Shown: positions 42,917-53,260 of the stretch, one piece after another | Layout: each line of letters opens with the position of its first letter | How positions within the stretch are numbered: position 1 is the stretch's first letter | NCBI GenBank assembly: GCA_004194705.1 | Contig: SADC01000462.1 | Span: 1-64,000 of the forward strand | Source of the DNA: Ditylenchus dipsaci | Taxonomy: Eukaryota > Nematoda > Chromadorea > Rhabditida > Anguinidae | DNA: 64,000 nucleotides | Direction: 5' to 3' | Made by a program: the position numbers and the translations under genes | The notes under the pieces: generated by a model | Seen by the model: only the letters and a program-made list of their open reading frames with translations | What the model was told of the DNA's origin: nothing | The model's database searches: none

Positions 42917-43458
42917 TTACAAATTTAGTGATAAAAAATCAGAAAAAATATAAGTTACTTTTCTACTTATTCTACCCATTTGTTCGAAACCGAGGTCCTC
43001 CTTCAAAATGAACAAACCCAGGGTACGTGTATCCATGTTTGCCAAACATATGAACTTCATCGCATCTTCCTGTGATGTTTGCAACATATCGCTCCTTGAA
43101 TCAACTACTATTACTAAAATTTTGAAAAAAACAAGCTCACTTTTCCAAGTTGGCAACTGTGAGGGAGGCAGATAGTGTTCATGTTGCTAGATTGATTATG
43201 CTTCTCCGGGACAAATTTGCGCTCCTGGCTTGACCCCAATAGTTATATCGTCAAGTTTGATCAAGTCGTCGTCATTAAAATACTTGGAACACACTCTGAG
43301 TATTTGACCTGTGAGAGAAAGATCAAAGTTTTCATGTGTGCGGTACGAGGTAAACTACTATCGCTCACAGAGACTCTCACGTTATTGTCAGAACTTGTTC
43401 CCTTTCGGCAGACTAGACATACCATATTCGGCGTTAATAAGCAATCACGTAAGCCCAT
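42917..43458 (-). pseudogene. Relic of a second THAP-type transposon gene
   Basis: On the minus strand MVCLVCRKGTSSDN starts at 43425 and, after a frame change, ILRVCSKYFNDDDLIKLDD follows, giving the THAP pattern C-x2-C...C-x2-(H to Y). The continuation ITIGVKPGAQICPGE aligns with EITGVK in the copy at 37656. Two in-frame stops and at least one frame break follow before VVDSRSDMLQTSQEDAMKF and LGLFILKEDLGF. The final THAP His is Tyr. It is most likely a decayed relative of the 36358-39315 element on the opposite strand. Confidence 0.5.
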
Positions 43459-43879
43459 CTCTCATAAAAATTAGCTGGGCTAAAATTCCATTGAAAAAAT
43501 TTTTACTTGAAGAGGTAGCAAGTTAATTGCAAAAGAGGTATCAATACTCATCAAAAGCTTAGCCTTGCACCAGGATTTTTTTTAGCCATTTTACTTACAC
43601 CGTTTTTAAAAAATTTTAGGCCATTTTACCTACATCGTTTTTTTTAAATCTGACGGGGCACCAATCGCTGGAAAAAATCAGACGATAGGGGGCACCAACA
43701 TGCCTCACTTGCACCAACCCCTGCACCTGTTATTGGCTACGCCTCTGATACTCATAAAGAACTGTGAACAACGGCTAGAGTTTCAGATAATTTTATTTCA
43801 AAAATTATTTACAGATACACACAGATCCAGAAAATAAGTATCGCTAGAGATCACTTCATTTTCCTTGTTCTTTTGTTTG

Positions 43880-44270
43880 ACGATCCATTTGAAGACACCT
43901 AAAACATACAAGAGAGAAAAAGAAAAAGGCGGCAGAATACATAAGAGAAACTTATCTAATAGAACACCTTGAGCTCTCAGATTTCAATTCAAGGCTGAGA
44001 ATAAGCAAGAATTGCCGACTTTCCGTACAGTAACAATAAAAAAGATACCAACAAGATAGTCAAAATCTTCAGCAGATAGAATCTCACATCTTTTCATAGC
44101 TTGCTCTTACGAAATGCATTTCCAGGCACCTAAAATACACAAGAGGAAAAAAGAAAAACACGGCAGAAAGTATGACGAAAACTTATCTAATACACGACTT
44201 CGTGTTCTTAGTTTTCGAGTAGCGGCTGAAAATGCGTAAGAATCACTCATCATTCACACATTGGCGATGG
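43880..44270. repeat. Two tandem copies of a Kolobok-arm-like sequence
   Basis: CACCTAAAACATACAAGAGA...GGCGGCAGAATACATAAGAGAAACTTATCTAATA near 43900 and CACCTAAAATACACAAGAGG...CACGGCAGAAAGTATGACGAAAACTTATCTAATA near 44130 are about 230 bp apart. Both resemble the arm sequence of the 36358-39315 element (AAGACGGCAAAAAGTAGATG, AAAACTTATCTAAT). With the THAP relic next to it this marks a second, dismantled element. Confidence 0.55.
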
Positions 44271-44297
44271 AAAAAAGATATACATAGCTTTCAACTG

Positions 44298-46553
44298 GGC
44301 GGCGGTAAATTGAACCTATACAAATTGAACCTATACAAATTGAACCTAGGTAAATTGAACCTGAGGTAAATTGAACCTGAGGTAAATTGAACCTGAGGTA
44401 AATTGAACCTTAAAATTTGTCTTGAAAGGATTTTTTTTATTCAAATGAAATTTTTTTCCAGTTGGGTCGCCAGATCACAGTGTTTCAAGGGAGGCAGCAT
44501 ATTCCACCGTGGTGAATTCCCCGTTCGGTAAATTTACCCGTGATAAATCCGCACACTAAATTTCTGAAGTCACAGTTTCGAATCCTGGTGCTGGTAAACA
44601 TCATTTTTTTCTGGAAGAACAGTCCTAAACTAACTTTCATAAGACCAGTAAGCCTTTGTCCTGTTAAATGTTTTGGTCCACTCAATCTATATCCGAGTTC
44701 AGGTGGTGAATCAAGATGACCACCTGGAATATTTTTTTTTTATATTTTTATATTATGTTTGCAAACTACTCTCTCTCTAATTATATTCATCCTTAATTCT
44801 AGGGTTTCAATCGGTCGGCTTTTTGGATTGGTTGTTCTGAAAAAAAAACCGGTTTTTTCCCGGTTCTGCTAATCGGCCGAATGCGACCCTACTTAACTTT
44901 TTCAAAAATAAATTTTATTCAAACCACTTCTTAACATTCAAACATAAAGACAATCATCATCAAACAATTATTCGAAGTTAGAACAGTGTTCCACCCAGGA
45001 TTTCTTCACTCATTTCTTTTCGAATTCCGTCCATCTGTGCTTCAGTGAAGTGAAATTGCTCTCCACGAGATAAGCACTTTGAATATTGGCAAATGAAAAC
45101 TCCACAATCAAATGTATTAGTCTGGCGAGGAATCCCCTGTAAACTTTGCATTGTCAACCAATCGAGAAATAAGAAGCATACTTTTGGGCAGAATCCTATC
45201 CAGTTACCAGGATCCAAAGCTTCGTAGCCATTCTCGATTGCATATTCTTGCAAGAACTCCCTAAATTATTGTTGGTCAAAGTAAACGCTTTCAAAAAATT
45301 TTACTTGATCAGGCTAGTGTGTTCTGTACCATCCCCTAAGAGTGAATCATAATAAACCAATCTTTCCTTAACAGTGTTTACCCCCTAAACAAATCTATTA
45401 TGCATATTATCATCTGAAAATGAATACCACTAGAGACCAGTGACCCGAGGAATAGATGGGAATGAGGAGCAGTTCGAAAGCAAATATCTCCACATCTTTA
45501 GCCCAGTTGAGCACAGCGTTTGGACCCTTTTCTTGTAGTTGAGTGTAAAAAAGAGAATCGAAAGAAAAGACCTAAACGAAAAAAGAGTTGCAAAGAACTT
45601 ATAAGTTAAAATACCGGTGGAGATTCAGATCAGATTTGTTTTGCTGGACAATCATCTGATGGTAGAAGTTAACGGTTTCGCCATTAAGCCACACTGTGGG
45701 TTCGAGGAATCCCAGCTGCTCTTTATTCAATTTGATTCCAAATTGGTTAGCAAGCACTTCAACATCATCCAGCCCTGAAAATAAAGAAAAATTCAGCAAA
45801 AATAGATGAAACCATACCGAGAGCGTCGTCAAGTGTGACCATGCCATCGAAAGTTGACCATGCCATCGAAAGTTGAAGCTCTTCCTGTTCGAATATGCCA
45901 TGAAAACCGAAAAACATATATAAGGGTTTAAAAATACCTGGGCATTTGCTCTCCACTTTTCCATCCACTCCAAGCTTGTAAAAGATGCAGTGCCAGTAAG
46001 TTCGCTTCCCTATTTGCTCTTTTCGCCAGTATAGATATTCCTCAAAATGACCCATCGGTTTGTTCTTCTCGCTTGAAAGCATCTCCATTTCGAACTACTA
46101 AAACAAAGTTCAACAATTGGCCAAAAAGTGAGAAGGGACTATATGTACAAATGATGACCGACGCTTAGTTGCCACCACTTGGCGATCTACATATATCTCA
46201 ACCACTAAACTACCACGAAACTACCACCCAAGTAACACTATCTAGATGAGAGAGACCTGGGTAGCGCAACCAGAAAAATGCTTTTAGATATTAGGTCGGG
46301 CGCATACTATGGGGTCGACCTAATATCCTTGTGGTTTTCCTACCCTTTCCTGGTGCTTACCTATCACCGAGATGGTTACTTTTTATACGCCGGAAAAATT
46401 AAAAATAGTTCTGATAAAAATCGTCCAAGACAAATTTTAAGGTTCAATTTACCTCAGGTTCAATTTACCTCAGGTTCAATTTACCTCAGGTTCAATTTAC
46501 CTAGGTTCAATTTGTATAGGTTCAATTTGTATAGGTTCAATTTACCTAGAGCC
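44298..46553 (-). mobile_element. MULE-type element carrying a Ulp1 protease gene
   Basis: Ends GGCGGCGGTAAATTGAACC and GGTTCAATTTACCTAGAGCC are flanked by the same 10 bp, CTTTCAACTG (44288-44297 and 46554-46563). Duplications of 9-11 bp and GG ends are typical of Mutator-like elements. Each arm is about 120-140 bp and consists mainly of tandem GGTAAATTGAACCTGA words, ending in CCTTAAAATTTGTCTTG. No MULE transposase is present; the only gene is the FLYWCH/Ulp1 ORF on the minus strand. A related left arm with GGTAAATTGCGCCTCC words and the same inner motif lies at 51394-51472 plus 53193-53260. Confidence 0.82.
44978..46088 (-). CDS. Ulp1/SENP-type cysteine protease with FLYWCH-like N-terminus, transposon-borne
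   Basis: C48-family proteases remove SUMO or ubiquitin-like modifiers. Exons about 46088-45938, 45884-45818, 45774-45615, 45571-45428, 45384-45305, 45260-45182 and 45136-44978. The N-terminus (EEYLYWRKEQIGKRTYWHC then KCPGRASTFDG) resembles a FLYWCH zinc finger with its W-x-C and second C, but lacks the H-x-H pair. The protease part shows FLEPTVWLNGETVNFYHQM, EIFAFELLLIPIYSSGHWSLV with the catalytic His, LVYYDSLLGDG with the Asp, and GIPRQTNTFDCGVFICQYS with the oxyanion Q and the Cys. A 19-bp tandem duplication (near 45839-45876) shifts the frame unless the 53-nt first intron is retained. The start follows nine bases after TTTTAG. The phase between the third and fourth exons is uncertain. 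The catalytic residues are intact. Confidence 0.8.
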
Positions 46554-46563
46554 CTTTCAACTG

Positions 46564-47070
46564 CAATGACTCTAGCCATTATAGGTAATCCGTATGATAA
46601 GACCGAAAAAAATGCAGTCAAAAAAATTGACACACCAAAACAAAATGTTCGAAATGATTTCAAATTCGATTTTGAATTTCTCCGGCGTGCCTGGTACCCA
46701 CGCATTTGAAATGCAAGAATTATTCCATCGGGCGCGAGCATGCCCCTTTAAGTTAAAGTTTGAATAAGGTAAGGTTAAACTTTAAATAGGGTCATGTTAA
46801 GGTACTAGGTCGTCGTTTTTAATGTTTAACATTGACTCGAATTAAACTTTAACTTGACCCAATTTAAACTCAAACTTGAGTTCCTGTGAATTTTGCAGGC
46901 ATAGTCACATAAAAACTTATACTCAAAATATAGCCCTGCTTTCTGGCATCATTTTGAGTATAACTTTGTATATAAACATGTTTACTAGAGCACCGATATC
47001 GCAGTTTCTATAAATTTTATACCCTTTTAATGGCGCAAGGAACCAGCTCGACCAAAACTTTAATTGTAGT
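46564..47070. other. Spacer with one-armed repeats
   Basis: At 46735 GCGAGCATGCCCCTTTAA is a Kolobok-like right end with TTAA; its left end was not found. From 46755 to 46880 TTAAACTTTAA words recur. At 46900-46985 one arm of the fold-back at 4821-5289 is present (CTCAAAATATAGCCCTGC). There is no gene. Confidence 0.5.
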
Positions 47071-48366
47071 ACAGTGGAATTTGTAAACAAAAAAAGTCGT
47101 GAGTTACAGTTTCAAGAATGAATGGAATCCTTCACATGCATTGTTTGTACGGATCGGCTCACGGAAATAGTTCCAAATCTGCAGAGGTTTACTCATCAGA
47201 ACAATTAAAAAAATTAGAGCCAGCGAATACATTTGCAAGAGCACAGGTGCCACATTGAGGTAGTATAGCATAAAGGAACACCTTATGGGTTATTTCAAAA
47301 AAAATTGCATAAAAACAACAAGGGGACCAAGGCAGTCTTAGAATGAAAAAAAAGGACGAAACGTTTCGTCCTTTTTGAGACGGCCACGATGAGGCATTGT
47401 AATCAAAATTAAATCGACTCCGAGAGCAGAAGATCGGTCGGTTTTTTTTTTCATTTGAAAAAAGTGTGCTGAAACGATAACGCACCGAAATTATGGCGCG
47501 GCGAAATTTAGGGCGCGGCGAAATTTTGTCCACGGCGAAATTATGTCACGTACCGCCGCGCTCGGACCGGACCGACACCCTTCCGGGCCAGGCCAGGCCG
47601 GGCTTTTAAAGATAAGGAGCGGGCCGGGCGGCCAAAACCCGGCCCGTGCACAGCCCTGAAGTAGAGTACTACCAGAAAGTGCGAACAAGAAAGTCACAAG
47701 ACATACATTTTTATTAGATACAAACAGTGGAATTTGTAAACAAAAAAAGTCGTGAGTTACAGTTTCAAGAATGAATAAAATCCTTCACATGCATTGTTTG
47801 TACGGATCGGCGCACGGAAATAGTTCCAATCTGCAGAGTTTACTCATCAGAACAATTAAAAAAATTAGAGCCAGCGAATACATTTGCAAGAGCACAGGTG
47901 CCACATTGAGGAGTATAGCATGAAGAAACACCTTATGGGTTATTTCAAAAAAAAATTTGCATAAAAACAACAAGGGGACCAAGGCAGTCTTAGAATGAAA
48001 AAAAAGGAGAAAACGTTTCGTCCTTTTTTTTCATTTGAAAAAATGTGCTGAAACGATAACGCACTGAAATTATGGCCGCGGCAAAATTTAGGGCGCGGCG
48101 AAGTTTTGTCCACGGCGAAATTTTAGCACGGCGAAATTATGACCGCGGCAAAATTTTGGGCGCAGCGAAATTTCGGTTCGGCGAAATTATGTCACCTGCC
48201 GCCGCGCTCGGGCCGGGCCGACACCCTTCCGGGCCAGGCCGGGCTTTTAAAGATAAGGAGCGGGCCGGGCCGGCCAAACAACGGCCCGTGCACAGCCCTG
48301 AAGTAGAGTACTACCAGAAAGTGCGAACAAGAAAGTCACAAGACATACATTTTTATTAGATACAAA
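47071..48366. repeat. Tandem duplication of a 650-bp module with MULE transposase fragments
   Basis: 47071-47723 and 47724-48366 are direct copies with a few percent difference. Each contains, on the minus strand, a transposase scrap reading WNYFREPIRTNNACEGFHS (near 47106-47180) or WNYFRAPIRTNNACEGFYS (47755-47825), the C-terminal signature of MULE transposases; then AACAACAAGGGGACCAAGG; then an array of GCGGCGAAATTTTG words; then GGGCCGGGCCGGCC ending at GTGCACAGCCCTG, a hAT-like end. Only the first copy holds a 68-bp insert matching the dehydrogenase exon at 49303-49375. Confidence 0.75.
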
Positions 48367-48400
48367 CACATACATATAATATCTTTTATACACCACCTTC

Positions 48401-50688
48401 CTATACACTTGGACCTTTAATGACTAGTTCGTAACCAATAGCTTGGGCAGCACACTGATAGAGCTTCTTCTCTGCTAGGCTGATATTCACCACTTCGACC
48501 TCCACTTGTCCTTGGTCGTTCACGGAAAGTTTTGTGAACTTGCCATGCAGACGAGACGACAACGTAGAATATAAGCGCATAGCGATTTCTGGGACTTCCT
48601 TTCTTTTTATTCCATTGCTTTCGATGCACTTCGCAAACTCTCGGTTCTTGTCCATAGCTCTCGTCCAAATTATCTCTCTGGTTTCATAAGCCATCCTGGG
48701 ATTCTTGTACAGGCCTTCGAACCTTTCTGAAAATTCACAAGGTATTTAAAAATAAGCATTGATGTAAATAACCTAGTAATCCTCTCGGTGTATATATCTG
48801 GTACAATTCCAAATATTCTTTGGTCTTATAAGCCTAAAATTTAATATATAATTAGACTAAAAAAGACGATACATAAGGATAACGACAAGATACCAATTTT
48901 AGATTGAGAATTTCCATCTCATACTTCAGCTTCAAATCTGCTTTCTCTTGCTCCGACTTCAACTCTTTTAGATAAGATTCTTTCAGATGAGCCTTCTCAA
49001 GATTAGCTTCCTTAAGAATTCTTTCATACTCCGCTTGGTGCATCTCTTGCGTCAATTTATCCACCTAAAATAAGTATTATTGGGTAAAAAATATAGAGGA
49101 TAAAATTGAGTAGACCACCAGTCCCAGATAATGCTTGTCTTCCTCCGGAATGGCCAACGATGTGATATACTTTGTTTTCATGTCTGCCGATTCACTTGAA
49201 AATCTTAGACACATTGTCTGCTGCGGCGGTTGTAGAAATCCTCTGGGTCTGAGCTAAAATTAAAAGACTGTAACTGATTTTACACGCCGAAAATAATACA
49301 TTGAGACGGCCACGATGAGGCATTGCAATCACACTTGAATCGACTCCGAGAGCAGAAGATCGGTCAGTGACTTGTTTTATTGTAGGAATCAGGACTTTGT
49401 ACCCTCAAGCCGAATCTGTTTTCGCTCGGCCAATCCTTAGCCCGGCAATCTTCGAACTTGGTAGAGTGCATGAGACGCTGGAACAGTACTTTCTTCTGAG
49501 ATGGAGTAAGTTCAGTGACTCTTTGTGCTAAAATGCAGAATTAAGGATCTGACAATACCAATTAAAAGAAGCAACCCTCGAAATGTCTTCGAATCCCTTC
49601 CTGCTGATCATAGTTGGTCAAACGCATGTACTCCACTCCAGTGTGATGGCAGTAAATGGCCTAAAAGTCATCATTCTGGTAAACAAGTTCAAAAACTGGT
49701 ACTCATTGAGGAATAGGTCCACAATGAATAGGTCCACAAGGTGTCGATAAAATATACCTTTAAACGATCCACTATTTCACGAATAGTCAGTCGAGTGCGA
49801 TCATCACCGATGAATGTTGTAGGTAGGAGCACAAATTCTCGATCCAAATCAGATTCAGTAAGCCCGTAGAAATCCAGCTAAAAACTTAATGGTATAATTT
49901 GGTAAGATAAAGTTAAAAAACTTCAAGCTCTCGCGGAATCGTATCATCCAGTCAGCACTATTGATTCCTAGAGGATCCAAATCAGCGATATTGTGACTAC
50001 GATTCTATAAATTAAAAATGTTAGTTATCAAATATGATGTAGGCTAATACTTACTTGATAGCTACGAATCATGAGCTTTACCCTGAGATGATCTTGAATC
50101 TCTTGATTGATCTAAAATTGTGCAATTTTCTCTAGTTTTCTAGTCTTAACCTTGCGGTTAAAATTTAGAGATTTACATCTTTATTCATAACGAGCTGAGC
50201 ACTAGGTGGACGAAGAGCTGGATAAGTTACGTGAGAGAGCGCCGGTGAAGACTAGAAATAAGAACTAGAAAACAGTCGAAATAGTAAGAAAAAGACGAAT
50301 CATACCTGAAAAGCTTGTCGTGGAATTGCACTTGCCTCGACATTTGAAAATAACACATCCCAACCTACAAATTTCGTATCTCTCTTAGTTTTTCTTTTAT
50401 ATATGACTGGGAGCTTACTTTTACGCACCGAACTAAGCCAACTTTCAAGTTCAAGCCAACTTCCATACCTGAATCAGAAAAATGTTGAAAATCGAGACGT
50501 GATATAACTTACATTTTTTCAATGTAGACGCCAGAAGATCCAATGAGGAAAGGTTCAGCAGTTACTGTTGATCGAGCAGGACCTTGTGCTTGGAATGTGC
50601 GGGAGTCGAGAGAAATTGTTCTATTCTTCTTGCTCCAGCCAAACATTACTAAGCCTTTACGAAGAAGCACACTACTTGTTGGATTCAT
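48401..50688 (-). CDS. Chimeric gene: OGDH E1 N-terminal part joined to a coiled-coil tail
   Basis: The upstream half follows the first third of 2-oxoglutarate dehydrogenase E1 exon by exon: presequence-like start at 50688, [126 protein letters not shown] and [10 protein letters not shown] (49303-49330). The thiamine-diphosphate and pyrimidine domains that should follow are absent. Instead exons on the same strand encode [19 protein letters not shown], a charged coiled coil ([20 protein letters not shown]), [20 protein letters not shown] and a basic tail ending [10 protein letters not shown] frame break lies near 49378. A catalytic E1 is impossible without the missing domains. Whether one transcript spans both halves is inferred from strand, spacing and splice sites; they could also be two adjacent genes. 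Confidence 0.7.
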
Positions 50689-50862
50689 CGCACCGCTAAA
50701 TCTGAAATATCATTAACTTGGATAAAGAAAGACCTCATCAAAACGTTATACAGATTACAAATGTAATGGTAAATTTTAGAGGCAAAAACTGTCTGCAGAG
50801 CCTGTACTGCAAATTACTAGTTAGCTGCACCTAAAGACCATGCAGCCAGCCATTTACTTTTA

Positions 50863-51013
50863 CAGTCAAACCTGGATAAACCGGCACCCCGATAAACGGC
50901 ACTGCGAAAAAATCTAATTTGGCTGGCCAACAAAGAAATCCAACAAAGCATACCACCGATAAACCGGCACCTTTTCCCGGTCCCAGGGGTGCCGGTTTAT
51001 CCAGGTTCGACTG
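50863..51013. mobile_element. pogo-like MITE flanked by TA
   Basis: CAGTCAAACCTGGATAAACC and GGTTTATCCAGGTTCGACTG are inverted and flanked by TA, with GATAAACCGGCACC words inside. Confidence 0.8.
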
Positions 51014-51037
51014 TATAAGTTTACTTCACTTCTTTTC

Positions 51038-51191
51038 GGCTACCAGACAAATTCTAATATTTTTAGAATTTGTCGCGCGACATTTTCTAATATTTTTCGG
51101 TAAATTCGGGACAAAACAACCGAATTTACCGAAAAATATTAGAAAATGTCGCGCGACAAATTCTAAAAATATTAGAAATTGTCTGGTAGCC
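51038..51191. mobile_element. Hairpin MITE with 9-bp duplication CTTCTTTTC
   Basis: Two arms of about 73 bp form an almost perfect hairpin from GGCTACCAGACAA to TTGTCTGGTAGCC with the internal word GTCGCGCGAC. CTTCTTTTC is on both sides (51029-51037, 51192-51200). GG ends and 9 bp place it with the MULE-type group. Confidence 0.85.
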
Positions 51192-51998
51192 CTTCTTTTC
51201 ATCTCACCCAAAACACACACTGCGAGGGGTAGCAAAACTTTTTCAACTTCAAAGAACAGTAGTCTTGCAGCGAACTCGTCCTTTGAAATTTGTGCGTATT
51301 TTGAAAGTTCAAAAGTCTGGCTGGGAAATAATAATATGATTATTATTATTTAGTGGTCTTGCATTAAATTTTTATTGGACGGTACTTTTTTCGGCTCTAG
51401 GTAAATTGCGCCTCTACAAATTGCGCTTCGGTAAATTGCGCCTCCGGTAAATTGCGCCTCCGGTAAATTGTGGGCTGTACCTCATTTCGTAACGCGCCAT
51501 TTCGTAACAGGTTCATTTGGTAACAAGTTTATTTGGTAACAGGTTCATTTCGTAACAGCTTTATTTCGTAACATTTTTTTTCGTAACAGCGAGATTTCGT
51601 AACAAATATTTTCGTAACAGTGATGTTAAGGCGCTAACTAATTTGTTTTAATCTAATTTACAAAATTTTTTTCATCAACAGGGGGGACCAAGGCAGTTTT
51701 TTTAAGTTTTTTTCGAAAATTTTTAAATTGTGTCGAAACCACCCCAAATCGCATAAGCCATCCGTAATACACCCCAAACCATCCCAAACTGCTGAAACCA
51801 CCTCAAATCAACCCAAACTATCTAAAAGCACCTTATGCCCTCCAAATCGCGTCAAGCACCCAGTGACCAGGACCATGAATCGAGGTCCTCTACTATAGAC
51901 TGATTGCACCCAGAGGGGTTTGAACCAGCGACCTTGGTGATGAGTGTATGGACTTCTACACTACTCAAACACTCCAAATTATAATGAAAAAAATAAAA

Positions 51999-52440
51999 TA
52001 TGCGCCCAGGTGGATTCGAACCATCAACGTCTTTACATCACGCCTTAGAATCGCTCAGAACTTAATCCAAGTAGACCAGACAAAACCAAGTGGTCATCCA
52101 CTTGGATCAAATTTTTTTTCGCGTTTTCGGGTTCCAAAACCATTTTTCTGCACTAATTCGACCATGCTGAAGATGGTTTGACAGTGGTAAAATCACATTT
52201 TATCAAGAAATTTATGAGTTATCGTGAGTAATTGATTTTGAGAAATCAAGAATTTACGATACTCAAAAACTTCTTAATAAAATGTGATTTCACCACTGTC
52301 AAATTCGAAAACCTTGAAAGAACATCGATCCAAGTGAACGACCACTTGGTTTGGTTTGGTCACTGTTGATGGAGTTCTGAGCGATTCTAAGGGGTAGTGT
52401 AGAGGTTTCTGGTTTGAATCTATCTGGGTGCATACCTTTT
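51999..52440. repeat. Fold-back with tRNA-like arms
   Basis: The left arm read on the minus strand and the right arm on the plus strand both give GAGCGATTCTAAGGGGT...AGAGG, then a B-box-like GGTTTGAATCT or GGTTCGAATCC, then TGGGTGCATACC or TGGGCGCATA. The central part pairs through ACTTGGATCAAATTTTTTTTC and CACCACTGTCAAA-type sequence. It is in the same class as 16716, 22170 and 40104. Confidence 0.7.
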
Positions 52441-52489
52441 TTTACCATAATTTTGGATATAAAAGACAAGCGTTTGAATTTGGTGCCCC

Positions 52490-52935
52490 TATTGATGAAA
52501 AATGTTGTAAATTAGATTCGGAGCAATATGAGTATAGTCACCCCACTCGATACGAGTATAACCACCCCACTCAATATGAGTATAACCACCCCACTAAAGT
52601 CTAATGTAACCCCATCATGTGACCTCACGATTGAAAGCTGAGGACGTTAGCTACATGATGGTGTAAAAATTTCTTAGCTTAGTACACTAAAATGTTTCTA
52701 TTTTAATTAAAATAGTCTGAACCACTTCGAACATTTTCTAGAACTGACTAAAAGTGATTCAAGGATATTTTAATTAAAATAGAAGCATTTTTGTGTACTA
52801 AACTAAGAAATTTTTACACCAACGTGTAGCTAACATCCTCAGATTTCAATCGTGGGGTCACATGAGGGGTTACATTAGACTTTAGTGGGGTGGTTATACT
52901 CATATCGAGTGGGGTGACTATACTCATATTTAGCC
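52490..52935. repeat. Palindrome with GAGTATAACCACCCCACT arms
   Basis: Words of GAGTATAACCACCCCACTC at the left pair with AGTGGGGTGGTTATACTC at the right; the inner part pairs at TTAGCTACATGATGGTGTAA. Its layout resembles the fold-back at 1542-1973 (TACACACCCCAGT words and a TAGCTACACAATGGTGT centre), so the two are likely cousins. Confidence 0.75.
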
Positions 52936-53260
52936 ATAGATTCAATTAAATTATATAGAGCCTTGATCAATATTGCGAAAAATTTTGTCAAGAAATCTCG
53001 TGTTACGAAAAAATTTGTTACAAAACGAATCTGTTACGGAAAAAATTGTTACGAAATAAATCTGTTACGAAATCTTGCGTTACGAAAAAAATGTTACCAA
53101 ATGAACCTGTTACTAAATGAACCTGTTACCAAATGAACCTGTTACCAAATGCACCTGTTACGAAATGGCGCGTTACGAAATGAGGTACAGCCAAATTGTG
53201 CCTCCGGTAAATGTGCCTCCAAATTCGTCTTGAGAGGATTTTTTTATTCAAACGAGTTTG

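Larger units (their letters stand above)
51473..53192. mobile_element. GG...CC-ended element of TTTCGTAACA words, 8-bp duplication
   Basis: GGCTGTACCTCATTTCGTAAC and GTTACGAAATGAGGTACAGCC are flanked by AAATTGTG (51465-51472, 53193-53200). The arms repeat AACAGGTTCATTTCGT. The interior holds a tRNA-like fold-back (51999-52440), a CAACAGGGGGGACCAAGG end (51678) and a palindrome (52490-52935). Confidence 0.8.
51394..53260. mobile_element. Left arm of a MULE-type element, split by another element
   Basis: GGCTCTAGGTAAATTGCGCC and following GGTAAATTGCGCCTCC words (51394-51472) continue after the insertion at 53193-53260 into CAAATTCGTCTTGAGAGGATTTTTTT, which parallels the inner edge of the left arm at 44395-44445. 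The right arm of this copy was not found. Confidence 0.65.
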
